Of a stretch of DNA of 64,000 bases, positions 22,222 through 33,545 are shown in pieces. The translations under genes and the position numbers were made by a program. How positions within the stretch are numbered: the stretch's first letter is position 1; each line of letters starts with the position of its first letter. The stretch comes from Rhabditoides inermis (taxonomy: Eukaryota > Nematoda > Chromadorea > Rhabditida > Rhabditidae): positions 342,001 to 406,000 of the forward strand of contig CAWZYM010000418.1 of the NCBI GenBank assembly GCA_963966185.1. Direction: 5' to 3'. Below the pieces are notes generated by a model. That model saw nothing but the letters and a program-made list of their open reading frames with translations, was not told the DNA's origin and searched no databases.

Positions 22222-23361
22222 ATGAACTTGCACATTCTGCTGATTCTCTTGGGCCTTATATTGTCTCAACCCCCCTTTGATCAACTCCAAATCGCTAGGA
22301 ATTATGATGCCATCAGAACTTTCGCTAGAACACGTAAGCAAATATATGTAAAACGAATTAGATTCGAAAAAACATAGATTTGACCGAGATGGCAACATCT
22401 GGATTATCCTGTATCACGGACATACTCGAAGAAGACCTACAAATCATACAAATTGCCCCGCCCGCATATCCTTATCCAGATCTAGTTTATTATGTCTTCA
22501 ATTCTTTACATGAAATCGAAAATATTGTACGACGTATGATCACGAGAGAAAGCATCCAGGGTTTGATTAAAACTGTAATCGTAGATGTATAAACTGAAAT
22601 ATATTTTACGGTATCAACACAAGAATTATTCTACGTCTCAGTCAATTATTATCTAATATTGATACCTTCGCCACACAAATCAGACAGCAATACAGGCAGC
22701 TGTGGTTAAGGGGAAGTTCGTTTGAATATGAAATATTATTTCTATTAAACTACGTGTTTAGATGGGAGAGTTAACATAGATTTGGATATTTTGATCGCAA
22801 GAGCTCATGAAATGTACGACAATCAAGTAAATGTTGGTTCATCGACACGTAAAAGAAGTCACACCGGATGTTATGGCGGTGGGGGAGGGGGATCGTGTAG
22901 AGATCAACTAAGGAATTCGAATAACCACCTACCATGTACTTCGATGTCTCTCGGTAATAGATCGAGACATATATATGTTTATATATCGCAATATTTTTGA
23001 TCAACCGACTACGATATTTGAACCATTACAAATTCAAACGACGCAAGATAGTGAAGATGGTACCCACGAGAACGATGATAACTCGTCAAATGACAGGACA
23101 AGTAAGCAAAGGACTCATTTCGAATAAACGATTCATTTCTACAGCAATTGAAATATTACTAAACAATATGATATCGCAAATCGAGCAGGGTGACAATGAT
23201 GGTAATTAAAAACATTTCCAAGACAATCTTTATATAGTTATCGTTTAGGTATACCGAAAGAAGTTGATGGAGATGAAATGGAAGAAGGTGAACTCCCGGA
23301 TGATGAGACCCCGCCGAAACGAAGGAAGAAATATAAAAAGGAGAAGAAGTCGCGCAAATAA
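22222..23361 (+). CDS. Multi-exon gene of unknown function with basic C-terminus
   Basis: An AT-rich island in an otherwise GC-rich element. Exon 1 (22222-22333) starts MNLHILLILLGLILSQPP, a possible signal peptide, and joins in phase to an exon from 22378 (HLTEMATSGLSC...). The 3' part is also clear: an exon ending 23101, exon 23145-23201 (TIEILLNNMISQIEQGDND) and exon 23249-23361 with an acidic stretch (DGDEMEEGELPDDE) then Lys/Arg-rich KRRKKYKKEKKSRK and a TAA overlapping AATAAA. Introns are 43-47 bp with GT-AG ends. The middle exons (22560-22960) could not be joined in one phase. No family is recognised. It opposes the Rep gene's orientation. A captured host gene is the likeliest reading. 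Confidence 0.4.
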
Positions 23362-24051
23362 AGAAAAAACCAATTTTTTTGTAATGTGATTGGTAGAAGT
23401 TGTAGTAGTGTTTTCGCCCGATAAAGTATGATTAATCTGCGTGTTAAGCGATTGAAGTCTATGAATAATGCGGCAGTTAGAGTGAGGACAACGTTCACAC
23501 ACATCAGGAATCGGACAACAGAGATTAAGCGATGTGGGAAAAAATGATGACGAAATAAAAAAAAAGACAGAAAAAGTGAGAAATCATCACTTTTCATGAG
23601 TGTATTAGCTAACTGAAGAGACACCAACTAACACAATGGTTGAATCGAGTTGTTCATAGATAATTAAAAGGTGTGTCCTACCATAATTTATGATCAAGTT
23701 TGTGTATGTCTTAATGTCGTCGCTTGTCTTTTCGGATGATATTTTTTTGACTCATATCACGATTATAATGGTTGTAGGTAGGCTACAATGGACGCGTTGG
23801 AGCGTGTGCCGAAGGAACGTTGCGTCGTTTCGTTCAGGTTTCTTTTGTTTTGTTTTTTGTCGAACTTTTGCGTTAAAAGTGAAACAAATGTGACCGCGAT
23901 GATAGTAGAAACGACGAAAAGAAACCGTAGTTCGACAAATTTCCGTGCAAAGTAATCAAGAAGATAGTCACCAAGTGTCCACTAAATTTCCACTTCAATT
24001 CAAACATCCCGTTAAACATACAATAGACACAACACGGATAATGTGAAAAGA
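23362..24051. other. AT-rich intergenic stretch, no gene seen
   Basis: Only short broken frames. The right end (from about 23930) matches 6750-6870 and belongs to the 3' flank of the Rep/helicase gene. Confidence 0.5.
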
Positions 24052-24057
24052 TTTATT
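24052..24057 (-). terminator. Polyadenylation signal AATAAA of the 2002-aa gene
   Basis: Minus-strand AATAAA about 275 nt downstream of the stop, in sequence shared with the truncated copy at 6866. Confidence 0.55.
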
Positions 24058-24332
24058 GATCAAGCAAGAAAAACCCTGAGAAGGGAAAAGAATCTGTGAT
24101 CATCAAAAACACATTTTAGAATTTAGAAGTAGTAGTAGATCTCCGCTCAGATCTAAAGACAAGAACCTCTTCTCTATTTATAACGTTACCCACGATTCCC
24201 CGGTTGTCTCCAATCCGAGTACTGAGCGAGCGCACAGTTGCTTGACTTGCCAGTTCGGATGGGATGGCGTATATCCAACTGGCTATGAACGTTGATAAGA
24301 GAATTGGATCAAGTGTAAAGATTGATTGTCGA

Positions 24333-27300
24333 TTACTGCTGCTTGACAATGTCGTGGTAGACAATGTTTCTCACTAACATCTGAGGAGCGCCATTTGCGT
24401 CAGGAACGCAAGGCCATTTCGTGTACACCTTGAGCCCTTTAGAGCTTCGAATGCGTGAAAACGCCACGTACATCTGTCCGTGCGAGAAGGGTTTATCACG
24501 AAGAATGATACCCACTTTGTCGAACGTCTGTCCTTGCGACTTGTTTATTGTCATAGCATAGGACAGACGAACGGGGAACTGAATTCGCTCGTACGCCAAA
24601 TCACTCTTGGTATCTTCGTACGTTAGACGAATCTTCGGAATCATCACTGGCTGGTTTGAACCAGTTGTGAGGTTTTTGCACATAAGAATGTTATCGCTAA
24701 TGGCTTCGACAATGAGGCGTGTACCATTACAGAGACCCTCAGTCACATTCAAGTTGCGCAGCAACATAACGATACATCCGATCTTCAGTTTGAGCTTATG
24801 AGGAGGGAAACCAGAGGGTGTGTCCCGCCAAATGTGCTCAATATTTGCGGGAAACCGCACTCGACAATTGCCGGTGATTCCGCTCAGGTAATCGAGCGGC
24901 GCATCCATGGAAACACTCTCCACCACCGGACCAATACACTTGTTCAGAATATGGTCGTTGATGCGAAGTGAATCCTGGTTCTTCAATACCAGAATAGCGC
25001 GTTTCGAAATCTCACTGGGATCAGCAAGAACCGACGCATCATACATACCATCGATAATTTCCGACTCGGTTTTGGCCATGTTTTCGGACGGTATCTTGAG
25101 ACACCCATTCACCTTTTCATGCGTACCGTTTCCGACAGTTTCGAGGAACTGCACAAACTCTTTCTCGTCGGCGTTTACTCGCATATTTTGTGTAAGTTTA
25201 AAGTGTTTGAATAGAGACCAGAACTTGCTCTTATTCACACACTCATCGATGGCCAATATCGGATCGCGGTTTTTGACGACCGGGAGGAGTTGTTTCCAAT
25301 CCCCTCCAAGAATCACGATCGTACCACCAAACGGTTTCTTATCGAGGCCGACTGGTGCCACGAGTCTGAGGGCTCCTTCTACGCAATCAAGAGCATACTT
25401 GTGAGACATCGTACATTCATCCCAAATCACAACGTCAGCTTCCGCAAGGTTGCGACCACTATTCATGTGAGATTTGATGGTACTCTTGCTGTCTTCGTTC
25501 AGATTGAGCGGAAGATAGAACGCTGCGTGAACAGTTCGTCCGCCTTCCATCAGAGTGGCAGCGATACCCGTCGACGCAACCACGACAACCTTTTTACCGA
25601 TTTTCGCACACTCTCGTATGATTCTTTGATAGACAAACGTTTTCCCAGTACCACCACTACCTTGGAGGGAGAAGCAATAGTCTTGTCGGTCACTCTTCGA
25701 CAGAACTACCGACTGCATAACGCTATCGACAAACGTTTGCTGTTCGGTGTTCAGTGTGCCATTTAGTATGTTTCCAGTACCACTCACACTACTATCATGA
25801 TCAGGAATGGATTGATCATTAAGCGGAGGTGGAATACCGAAATCAATCAATTTGCAGTTGTTCTGTTCCAGAATCCACTGAAGACGTCTTTTGCCAGTTT
25901 CGATGTTCTCATCGAGTGTTTTTGAGAGATTTCGTGGAGCCATATACTCTTTATACTTATCCCAGAGGGCACGAGCATTGGGTGGCTTACAATGCATGAG
26001 TAGAGTAGCAAATAGACCCCTCAACTTTTTAGGCATATTGATATCCTTTGCCTCATCTAGGATACGATCCCATATGGCCTCGTCGTTGATGAGTCCGGCT
26101 CGTATGGCTGCTTCGTTGTATGAGTTGTAAACAACACCGTTCACTGTTCGTCCGTCAATCCAAGAGAATACGGGACGAGACATGAGAATCAATCGAAGCG
26201 CAAAGAGCTCGGTTTGACGGGGGCTGTATGCACATACACGTGTCACTTTACGAATTTTTCGTTTATGTGGTGTGAAAACACCAGCCTTGTCATCGTAACG
26301 GAAATGAATGGCAACTTCCTCGAATTTCATCTTTTTCACTTTGGGATCTTGCGTGGTACTCATCAATTCGAAATACGCCTTCAACATGGTGGGTCTATTG
26401 GCAGACTTTGGCGTTTCGCCCATTGCAAAGAATAGATTTTCCTTGCCTTCGAGATGCAAGTACAGTTGCCTCACAATGTGAGTGGAATAGACAAGTTTAT
26501 AACCACGCAGACGCCACGCTGCCTCAATTGGAGAGACGTATCGTAACGAGGTGTGTATTTGAGCCTCGTCAAAGTTCACGTTACCCTTTTTGTCCATAAA
26601 CTTTTTCAACTCGTCCAATTTACCGCTATTCACAACTCCTATCAAGGTGTCAACACCTTTAGTTATATACTTTGATATATACTTGACGGTCTTGCTGCTC
26701 GCCACATACTCAACATTAATGTGACATTTGAATGCGAGTAATAGGAACGGATTGTAGGGTACGACATCACGGTTAGTTATGAGCACTTGCTTCTTGTGGT
26801 CAAAGTACTCCTGCCGCATGTTGGCGGGACGAGGATATAGCGGACGGCCACAAGGCAACAATCCGTAATCGTCTCGATAAGGTTGAGGGAAATTTTTTTT
26901 ACAATAAGCCGGATTTTTCTGCCGACACTGATAGTTTGGTTTGTTGGAACACGGACTATGAATCATCAGTTTCAACACCAATTCACGTAGTAATAACTTT
27001 TTCTCGTAATCTGGATCAGTGTCCTTTGTGCTCGGATCAGGAATTTCCGGTATTTCAGCCTTGATGTACTGACACACTTCGTCCTCTGTCAACTCTCTTT
27101 CGAGTGTGACGAGTAGATGACAGTGTACCATGCCGCGTTTTTGGAATTCGATACGATACCACATTGCAGCAACTTCCCCGAATATCTTCTTTACACGAAT
27201 CAGTTCGACCACTTGCTTAAATTTTTCGTGGCAGACTCGCGCAACAATATCGGGATCGTTATCGGCATTGGCTCCGATCAAGTTTTCCTTAATTTCCGGC

Positions 27301-30300
27301 CAATCCTCATTGCCAGTGATCGTGATAAAGAGAGTGGGTTTACCACAGTGTGCCACAATAGCCATACCGTTGTGGTACTGTTCTTGGCACCAACGGTAGC
27401 TACCCACGTAGGTTTTCGGAAGATATACAAATGAACCCAGCTTTATTTTATAGAAATCGAGTCGACGCTGTATAGCTTCCATGTATTCGTTTCGATCAAT
27501 TTTACACAACTCAAACTGGGTTTTTTTGATATGGTGTAAGCGGGCAGCTTCAATACGAGTGAAGTTGAATAGATTAAAGAGCGGTGTAACTCTACCCATA
27601 CCCAAAAGCCAGTGGTTGATGAGATTTTCATCTGTGCGACGGGTGCAGTAGACGAAATGCTCTCGCTGAGATACGAACAATCGTTTTTTGGAACGAGTTT
27701 GTTGTTCTCCTTCGATTCCGAGATTCATATCATCATCGTCACTCACGTCAGGTTCTCCCTGATCACGTGGTGTGGTGGAAGTCACCTTGTTTTTCGTAGA
27801 CACATACGGTATTCCATTTTCATAAAAATGTCTTCCATCATCAAACAACAGAGGGAAAGTGAGAGGAGTGGCGTTGCGGTCGAAGAATGGCATCTCCGAA
27901 AATTGTCCACGATTTTTATCGTATACAATAGTGCCATGTTGAATCTCTTCGGGTGTCGGTGGTCGCTCTGTACTTGCGTACAGTAGCGCCACGTTGTTGG
28001 TATTGGGGAGATTCAACGTACCCTCGTGTGCATTTCCAATCAAATACTGATCCCGCTCCTTACGGTATTGTAAGAAACACATTTGAATGTAAGTGGTTTC
28101 GTCTTGACCGGTGGCCGCACGCAATCGCTCTTTACGACGTTCAGCTTGCAACATGAGATCGTACATTTGTAGGTAGGCTCGAGTGTAGGGATTGTTGTCC
28201 TTCATACACTGAATCAAACCCGCCAAAATGTCGTTATCAATGTCTTTGTCTGCCACGTCGAAATGAGTCTTTTCGGGTATGTAGTAGTGTTGCGCGAACG
28301 CAGCACACGAACTCTCTGATGGAATGAGATGACAGATTCCCGCTCTCATTTGACCCTGCAGCACAGTAACAGGTTCACCTCGAGGCAAATCCTGTACCGT
28401 ACTGAACGACAGAGAAGCCATAGCAAGCAGTTGGTTGTAACGATGCAACGCTCTATAGCACTGATTTGTGGGTTGACGTTGCTCAAGAGTGGGATTTGCA
28501 ATATCAAACAAAAGCGCAAACTCTGGACGAGTAGAGCGTTTGAATGGAGAGTTCTCAATGTGTACATCTCCGTTTTTACAACACACTCCATGACTCTCTG
28601 AAGCAAAATTGTTACTCTTACAGAACTGATGTTTACACGGTATCATCGGACCGAGGTGTTGGTAGTCAGGCAGTTCACTGTACCGACTGGCTGCGTTGAA
28701 AAATTTGAACGTCTTGCGTTGATATCTATTAGCAGCGTGTATCGTTTTTGATTGACGACGATCAATAGCTTTACGCAATTTGACAGCCAGATCATTTTGT
28801 GTTAACTGAGTAGAGACCTGGGTGGCATTCAGCATCAAACTTTGTTGATCTTTTGCTTGGTTTTGCTGGACAAACGAAGGTTGTGTTGAAATATTCGCCA
28901 TTTGAATGACATCACTTTGCATCATATTGACCATTTTTTGAAGTCTATTGTCGGCATCAACATTGCTGCTAGTACCATATGACTTCTGTTGCGACTCTAT
29001 AATCGCAGCACTGATCAGAGCATGACGTTCATTCTGTTTCTGAGCCAACGCTGTTATTTGCGCAAGTTTACCTTCATCAATAGTGTCTTTGCTTTTCTGC
29101 TGACGACGACGTTTTACCTTTTCCGATCCAGATGGGCACTGCTTTTTCTTTGGGGGAGTGTTCACACTCATGTTGTCGTTGAACTGAGATGTGATTCCCG
29201 ATAGCATTCCATCATCAGAGCTCAACATAGAGTGGCTCGATGTAGAAGGAACTGCGCGAACAGGCTTCGGAATAGGAACAGTAACAGGCTGCCCATTGTT
29301 GGACGCCATAGACTCTGAAGACGATGAGAGAGCGGCTCGCTTGCGAAACGCAATCATGTTTTTCTTCTGTGGAGAAATAGGTTTGAGATGCACGGAGCGC
29401 GACATAGGGATAGCCGGAGGAGGCATCATGGTATGAGGCTTAGGCGGGGCCTGAATCGGAACTCCCATTTGTGCAGTTGCAACTTGAGCCACTGTCTGCC
29501 GCGTCATTGCCGTTTGAAAAGACGGTACAGTTATTGGATGCATCGTCGGAGCGGCCATAGGCAACGCAGGGAAATGAGGTGCCATCATACCCGCATGACT
29601 CACGAGAGGCGCGGGCATCACCATCGACCCAGCCACAGTGCTGTACATTGGTCCGCTGAACAGAGGCATCTGTGGCTGAGGCAGCAGGAACGGCTGCTGC
29701 ACGACGCGGCGCCTGGCATTGAGCTCATTTTGCACATGCGCGCGGTATGCGGCCACGAACTGAGGCATGTGCATCGTGTTCGTGATAGAGCGGTTGTTGA
29801 GCAGGTTTTCGATGTTCCGAAGAACAAAGAAACCGCAAGACTTACTATCCCTCTGTTGATCACTGCGAATACGATCCGATATCTGAGGCAGACCGGGAAG
29901 CAACACAGGCACAATGGCAGGGATGAGAAAAGTGCGCACGTGATGCAGCACCGGGTCTGTGGGTGCGATACGAGCGCTGTTGAACATGCTATCAATATAG
30001 TAGACCGTGTTCATACGCACCTTGTAGACCAGCATATAATAATGCCCATCAACGTTAAGGCTAGCCTGATAGCGGTGTTCGGCAAACTTGAGCACCGGGA
30101 TAACCACCACCTCTGGCACAACCACGTTGTGTTTGGAGACGTAGGGGTCAACATTCACAGCTACTCTACGAAGAGCGTTGATATCGCACAGATCAATGTT
30201 GTCAAACTGTTGCCAGTAGCTAACATTCACAACCCATACGTTTCGCATGCTGGCATTTGCCACAATGATATCAGCAATGATATCTAGATCCGAGTTCTCG

Positions 30301-30341
30301 AGAGAAACTCCGGGATGAGAGTAGTCAACGGGACGAGCCAT
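24333..30341 (-). CDS. Helitron protein: Ulp1 protease, Rep nuclease and PIF1-like helicase (2002 aa)
   Basis: A single uninterrupted frame. The N-terminus carries a C48 cysteine protease signature: His100 (GHYYMLVY), Asp117 (YYIDSM), Gln163 and Cys169 (SKSCGFFVL), with the His-Asp spacing of 17 and Gln-Cys spacing of 6 expected for Ulp1. After a Gln/Pro/Ser-rich linker comes the Helitron Rep: FITITGN near 1005, the metal-binding H-x-H at 1073/1075 (GMVHCHLLV) and the tyrosine pair Tyr1221/Tyr1225 (KYISKYITKG). The helicase has Walker A at 1561-1568 (GSGGTGKT), Walker B Asp1641-Glu1642 (WDECTM) and NKSQGQTF near 1933-1940. In known Helitrons, Rep nicks and ligates single strands and the helicase unwinds DNA for rolling-circle replication. 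The protease's role is unknown. The first ATG (MARPVDYS) sits 88 bp from the 155-bp repeats. All key residues are present, so it is probably active. Confidence 0.93.
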   Translation of the reverse strand: MARPVDYSHPGVSLENSDLDIIADIIVANASMRNVWVVNVSYWQQFDNIDLCDINALRRVAVNVDPYVSKHNVVVPEVVVIPVLKFAEHRYQASLNVDGHYYMLVYKVRMNTVYYIDSMFNSARIAPTDPVLHHVRTFLIPAIVPVLLPGLPQISDRIRSDQQRDSKSCGFFVLRNIENLLNNRSITNTMHMPQFVAAYRAHVQNELNARRRVVQQPFLLPQPQMPLFSGPMYSTVAGSMVMPAPLVSHAGMMAPHFPALPMAAPTMHPITVPSFQTAMTRQTVAQVATAQMGVPIQAPPKPHTMMPPPAIPMSRSVHLKPISPQKKNMIAFRKRAALSSSSESMASNNGQPVTVPIPKPVRAVPSTSSHSMLSSDDGMLSGITSQFNDNMSVNTPPKKKQCPSGSEKVKRRRQQKSKDTIDEGKLAQITALAQKQNERHALISAAIIESQQKSYGTSSNVDADNRLQKMVNMMQSDVIQMANISTQPSFVQQNQAKDQQSLMLNATQVSTQLTQNDLAVKLRKAIDRRQSKTIHAANRYQRKTFKFFNAASRYSELPDYQHLGPMIPCKHQFCKSNNFASESHGVCCKNGDVHIENSPFKRSTRPEFALLFDIANPTLEQRQPTNQCYRALHRYNQLLAMASLSFSTVQDLPRGEPVTVLQGQMRAGICHLIPSESSCAAFAQHYYIPEKTHFDVADKDIDNDILAGLIQCMKDNNPYTRAYLQMYDLMLQAERRKERLRAATGQDETTYIQMCFLQYRKERDQYLIGNAHEGTLNLPNTNNVALLYASTERPPTPEEIQHGTIVYDKNRGQFSEMPFFDRNATPLTFPLLFDDGRHFYENGIPYVSTKNKVTSTTPRDQGEPDVSDDDDMNLGIEGEQQTRSKKRLFVSQREHFVYCTRRTDENLINHWLLGMGRVTPLFNLFNFTRIEAARLHHIKKTQFELCKIDRNEYMEAIQRRLDFYKIKLGSFVYLPKTYVGSYRWCQEQYHNGMAIVAHCGKPTLFITITGNEDWPEIKENLIGANADNDPDIVARVCHEKFKQVVELIRVKKIFGEVAAMWYRIEFQKRGMVHCHLLVTLERELTEDEVCQYIKAEIPEIPDPSTKDTDPDYEKKLLLRELVLKLMIHSPCSNKPNYQCRQKNPAYCKKNFPQPYRDDYGLLPCGRPLYPRPANMRQEYFDHKKQVLITNRDVVPYNPFLLLAFKCHINVEYVASSKTVKYISKYITKGVDTLIGVVNSGKLDELKKFMDKKGNVNFDEAQIHTSLRYVSPIEAAWRLRGYKLVYSTHIVRQLYLHLEGKENLFFAMGETPKSANRPTMLKAYFELMSTTQDPKVKKMKFEEVAIHFRYDDKAGVFTPHKRKIRKVTRVCAYSPRQTELFALRLILMSRPVFSWIDGRTVNGVVYNSYNEAAIRAGLINDEAIWDRILDEAKDINMPKKLRGLFATLLMHCKPPNARALWDKYKEYMAPRNLSKTLDENIETGKRRLQWILEQNNCKLIDFGIPPPLNDQSIPDHDSSVSGTGNILNGTLNTEQQTFVDSVMQSVVLSKSDRQDYCFSLQGSGGTGKTFVYQRIIRECAKIGKKVVVVASTGIAATLMEGGRTVHAAFYLPLNLNEDSKSTIKSHMNSGRNLAEADVVIWDECTMSHKYALDCVEGALRLVAPVGLDKKPFGGTIVILGGDWKQLLPVVKNRDPILAIDECVNKSKFWSLFKHFKLTQNMRVNADEKEFVQFLETVGNGTHEKVNGCLKIPSENMAKTESEIIDGMYDASVLADPSEISKRAILVLKNQDSLRINDHILNKCIGPVVESVSMDAPLDYLSGITGNCRVRFPANIEHIWRDTPSGFPPHKLKLKIGCIVMLLRNLNVTEGLCNGTRLIVEAISDNILMCKNLTTGSNQPVMIPKIRLTYEDTKSDLAYERIQFPVRLSYAMTINKSQGQTFDKVGIILRDKPFSHGQMYVAFSRIRSSKGLKVYTKWPCVPDANGAPQMLVRNIVYHDIVKQQ

Positions 30342-30428
30342 CTACAAATAACACCTGGATTTAAAGTTTTTTAAGGAAGTTTAAATACCATTTATAATAC
30401 CCAAATTAATTACAATACATCTCATTTT

Positions 30429-31165
30429 ACCAAGAGCACACCACGTCAGCTGTGCTGGAACGTGGTGGGCAGCCACACCACGTCAGCTGTGCTGGAACGT
30501 GGTTGGCAAGCGGTACAGCTGTGCTGAATACCGTAATCACGCTTATTGTTAGTGATACCAAATCATATAATTTTACTCAATTTACCAAAAGCACACCACG
30601 TCAGCTGTGCTGGAACGTGGTGGGCAGCCACACCACGTCAGCTGTGCTGGAACGTGGTTGGCAAGCGGTACAGCTGTGCTGAATACCGTAATCACGCTTA
30701 TTTTTAGTGATACCAAATCATATAATTTTACTCATTTTACCAAAAGCACACAACGTCAGCTGTGCTGGAACGTGGTGGGCAGCCACACCACGTCAGCTGT
30801 GCTGGAACGTGGTTGGCAAGCGGTACAGCTGTGCTGAATACCGTAATCACGCTTATTTTTAGTGATACCAAATCATATAATTTTACTCAATTTACCAAAA
30901 GCACACCACGTCAGCTGTGCTGGAACGTGGTGGGCAGCCACACCACGTCAGCTGTGCTGGAACGTGGTTGGCAAGCGGTACAGCTGTGCTGAATTCCGTA
31001 ATCACGCTTATTTTTAGTGATACCAAATCATATAATTTTACTCATTTTACCAAAAGCACACCACGTCAGCTGTGCTGGAACGTGGTGGGCAGCCACACCA
31101 CGTCAGCTGTGCTGGAACGTGGTTGGCAAGCGGTACAGCTGTGCTGAATACCGTATTCGCGCTTA
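30429..31165. repeat. Five tandem 155-bp repeats containing paired palindromes
   Basis: Period 155 bp. Each unit holds two copies of an imperfect palindrome of form CCACGTCAGC...GCTGGAACGTGG, plus CAGCTGTGCTGAAT and an AT-rich spacer. Copies differ at only a few positions, so the array is young. It ends about 90 bp upstream of the Rep start codon. An open frame (LERGGQPHHVSCAG) runs through each unit but follows the period and is not taken as a gene. Confidence 0.85.
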
Positions 31166-31315
31166 TTTTATTGGTACCACATCTTTAAAAAAATACCAAA
31201 TGAAGAGGGTGGGCAGCTACACCAAGTTTGACACCACGTATTGCAATGATTACTATAAATGAGTAAGTTAGAACGTATTTAACTTAAGTTTTATCTTTTA
31301 ATATAAATTGTTGCA

Positions 31316-32290
31316 GACACGCGCCTATGGGAACGTCCTGCCGGTCTGCTGCGCCATCGTCACGTTCAAGGTATGTTCCGAGGTAGTAACGTTAGAGTGT
31401 TATGTAGTTATGTAGTTCTTGTTGTTGTTTTATTATTTTACAACTTGTTCTACATGTAAGTCTGATACACAATTCGCAAAATCGTAGTGTTTGGTTGTGC
31501 GTTCAGTGTTGCACGGTGATACACAAATGATGAGAAATGGTCAGCTGTTGTATGCGTGTTTTGGGTTTGCTGATTTGTTTTGTGATGTTTTTATTAGTCA
31601 TGTTTATTTCAATATATGTATATAAATGTATATCGTTTAGGTGTTCGAAATCAAGACCGGCGTGATGAGGAACGATAGTGGGGCCCGCAACCGTGCACTG
31701 CATCTTTAGCGAGGCCGCCAAGGTGTGTTTATATTTTTAATTTAACGATGTGTGATGATGTTGACTATCTTCTTCTTCTGTAGCATGTCTGTGATCTTTA
31801 TTATTTGATTTGCTGTGTATAATACAGTTCGTTTCAGACCCTCTCCTACCAAATCGGCACCTTCTCCAGCGACGTCGACGGCGGTGTGTTCAAGGTGTGA
31901 TTGGTATTTTCTTTCCACTCTCTGTTTTTGTTACTTTTGTTACTGTATATATTTATTAACCACATCATTGACATTGTAATATTGATCCAAAAGATGCATC
32001 AGACAAAATTGGTATATAATATGCAATAAAACGCCCACCTCGTACACCGAAGACTGGAGAGAAAGGAAGGGAGCAGAGAACTGAATACACAACCACCTCG
32101 AGAAACGAACAGTGGTGCAATGATAGGAACTCGAAATTACACGTCTCATCCCTTGTTGTTTTGTATTTCATGTTGGTTTATTAGTCCGCAACGTGTTCTA
32201 CATTTTTGTTTCAGGACGTGCTCACTGATGAAGTCTATGCGCTGCGCCACCAGCCACCACAACATGTTCAATGGCAAGGAGCATGGAAAG
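31316..32290 (+). pseudogene. Plus-strand exon set C, A, B and terminal exon
   Basis: After TTGTTGCAG: TRAYGNVLPVCCAIVTFK (exon C type, phase 0-0). After GTTTAG: VFEIKTGVMRN merging into an A-type sequence ending VHCIFSEAAK in another frame. After TTTCAG at 31838: TLSYQIGTFSSDVDGGVFK (57 bp, B type). A last exon from about 32215 contains YALRHQPPQHVQW. Donors are AAG before GT. The same exon types occur on the minus strand in the F1 units. A TAG in the A-type exon and shifting phases suggest a decayed gene. Product unknown. Confidence 0.4.
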
Positions 32291-32320
32291 GTACGTTCTT
32301 ACGGTAGTTACAGTAGTTTT

Positions 32321-32665
32321 ACCGTATTCTTAGGACGGCGAGATGCGGCGGGGGCGGGCGGGCTTATGTGGACGGGGAGGCCGGACGAACAGAAGTGGGA
32401 TCCGCAGGTGGGGAGGGAGGGGGGGGGGTCATGTAACTAACGTAGTCGACTGTAGGAACGATCGATAGGGGGGTGTGAGCGGTGAGAGCCAACGCACGCA
32501 TTGATATTGATTACCGTATTCTTAGGACGGCGAGATGCGGCGGGGGCGGGCGGGCTTATGTGGACGGGGAGGCCGGACGAACAGAAGTGGGATCCGCAGG
32601 TGGGGAGGGAGGGGGGGGGGTCATGTAACTAACGTAGTCGACTGTAGGAACGATCGATAGGGGGG
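32321..32665 (+). repeat. Two copies of a 165-bp GC-rich block, period 192 bp
   Basis: ACCGTATTCTTAGGACGGCG starts the copies at 32321 and 32513. Both contain GGGCGGGCGGGCTTATGTGG and a G(9-10) run. Confidence 0.8.
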
Positions 32666-33099
32666 TGTGAGCGGTTGGGAGGAGGTTCTCGATGGCGAGG
32701 ACCACCCTCAGTCGCTTTTTCTCCCCGTTCGATCGGATATTTACGCACCATTCTATTTATTGACTGTTGATCGGATATTGATTGGTGATGACGTGCATTT
32801 TCTCAGGTGTCATTGCGCACGCACCTGCTGCCCCGTGAGACCTTCCCCGTTAGACCAGGGACAACCACGGAGCGTAGAAAGGTACAACAACTTCTTACTC
32901 CTTCTCTTTTTATCCCTTCTCCCCACCATTTCTCTTTCTCTCTCTCTCTCTTTTACTCGATCGATATCGGGGGTGGGTGTGTTTGGGAGATGGTTTTCGT
33001 TGGCGAGGGCCGTCCCCACTCACTCTTTCCTCTGAATCCTTCGATTAGCACGCACCCTATCTCTCACTCCTCATATTGTTGTTTCACCTGCAAAATGCC

Positions 33100-33360
33100 T
33101 GCAAAATCGAATCCGGCGCAGTGATTTTCACATGTTTTGCCAACGCACGCAATGTCATATTTTTTGCAAACGCACTGGAAAATGCGACATCCTCTAATCT
33201 GACCGTATCCGAAATTCAAACTACCGTACCCGGGTGTGTCGTACCGGATATAGAAAAAACAGAAGCGACTGCCATTCGAACTTGCTTCACTCTTCTATTT
33301 TTTTCAAACTTATTTTGTATCTGTTTTCTGACCGCGTGCAAAGTACCGTATGCCTAATTT
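33100..33360 (+). repeat. Truncated tail of the tRNA-Met-like repeat
   Basis: Begins at AATCCGGCGCAGTGATTTTC, so only the B-box end and tail of the repeat remain. It then continues with the CTACCGTACCCGGGTGTG sequence seen at 1975 and 10335. Confidence 0.6.
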
Positions 33361-33510
33361 GGACAAATCTGCAGTGCGAAAATTAGGAGTACTGTACATA
33401 CAGTACCCTACAGTAAGTGCAGTACCTTACCACTCGCGCGCGTACAGCTATCAACTGGACGTGTGCACGCCATCACTATTCAATCGATATGCGATCGATT
33501 TATACAGAGA

Positions 33511-33545
<35 letters not shown>

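Noticed and set aside
24333..30341. Host PIF1 helicase gene
   Set aside because: The helicase is fused to HUH Rep and protease domains and sits within element ends; host PIF1 lacks these.
30452..31147. Five tandem 76-aa ORFs in the 155-bp repeats
   Set aside because: 155 is not a multiple of three and each ORF restarts per repeat at the same non-ATG codon; better explained as repeat DNA.
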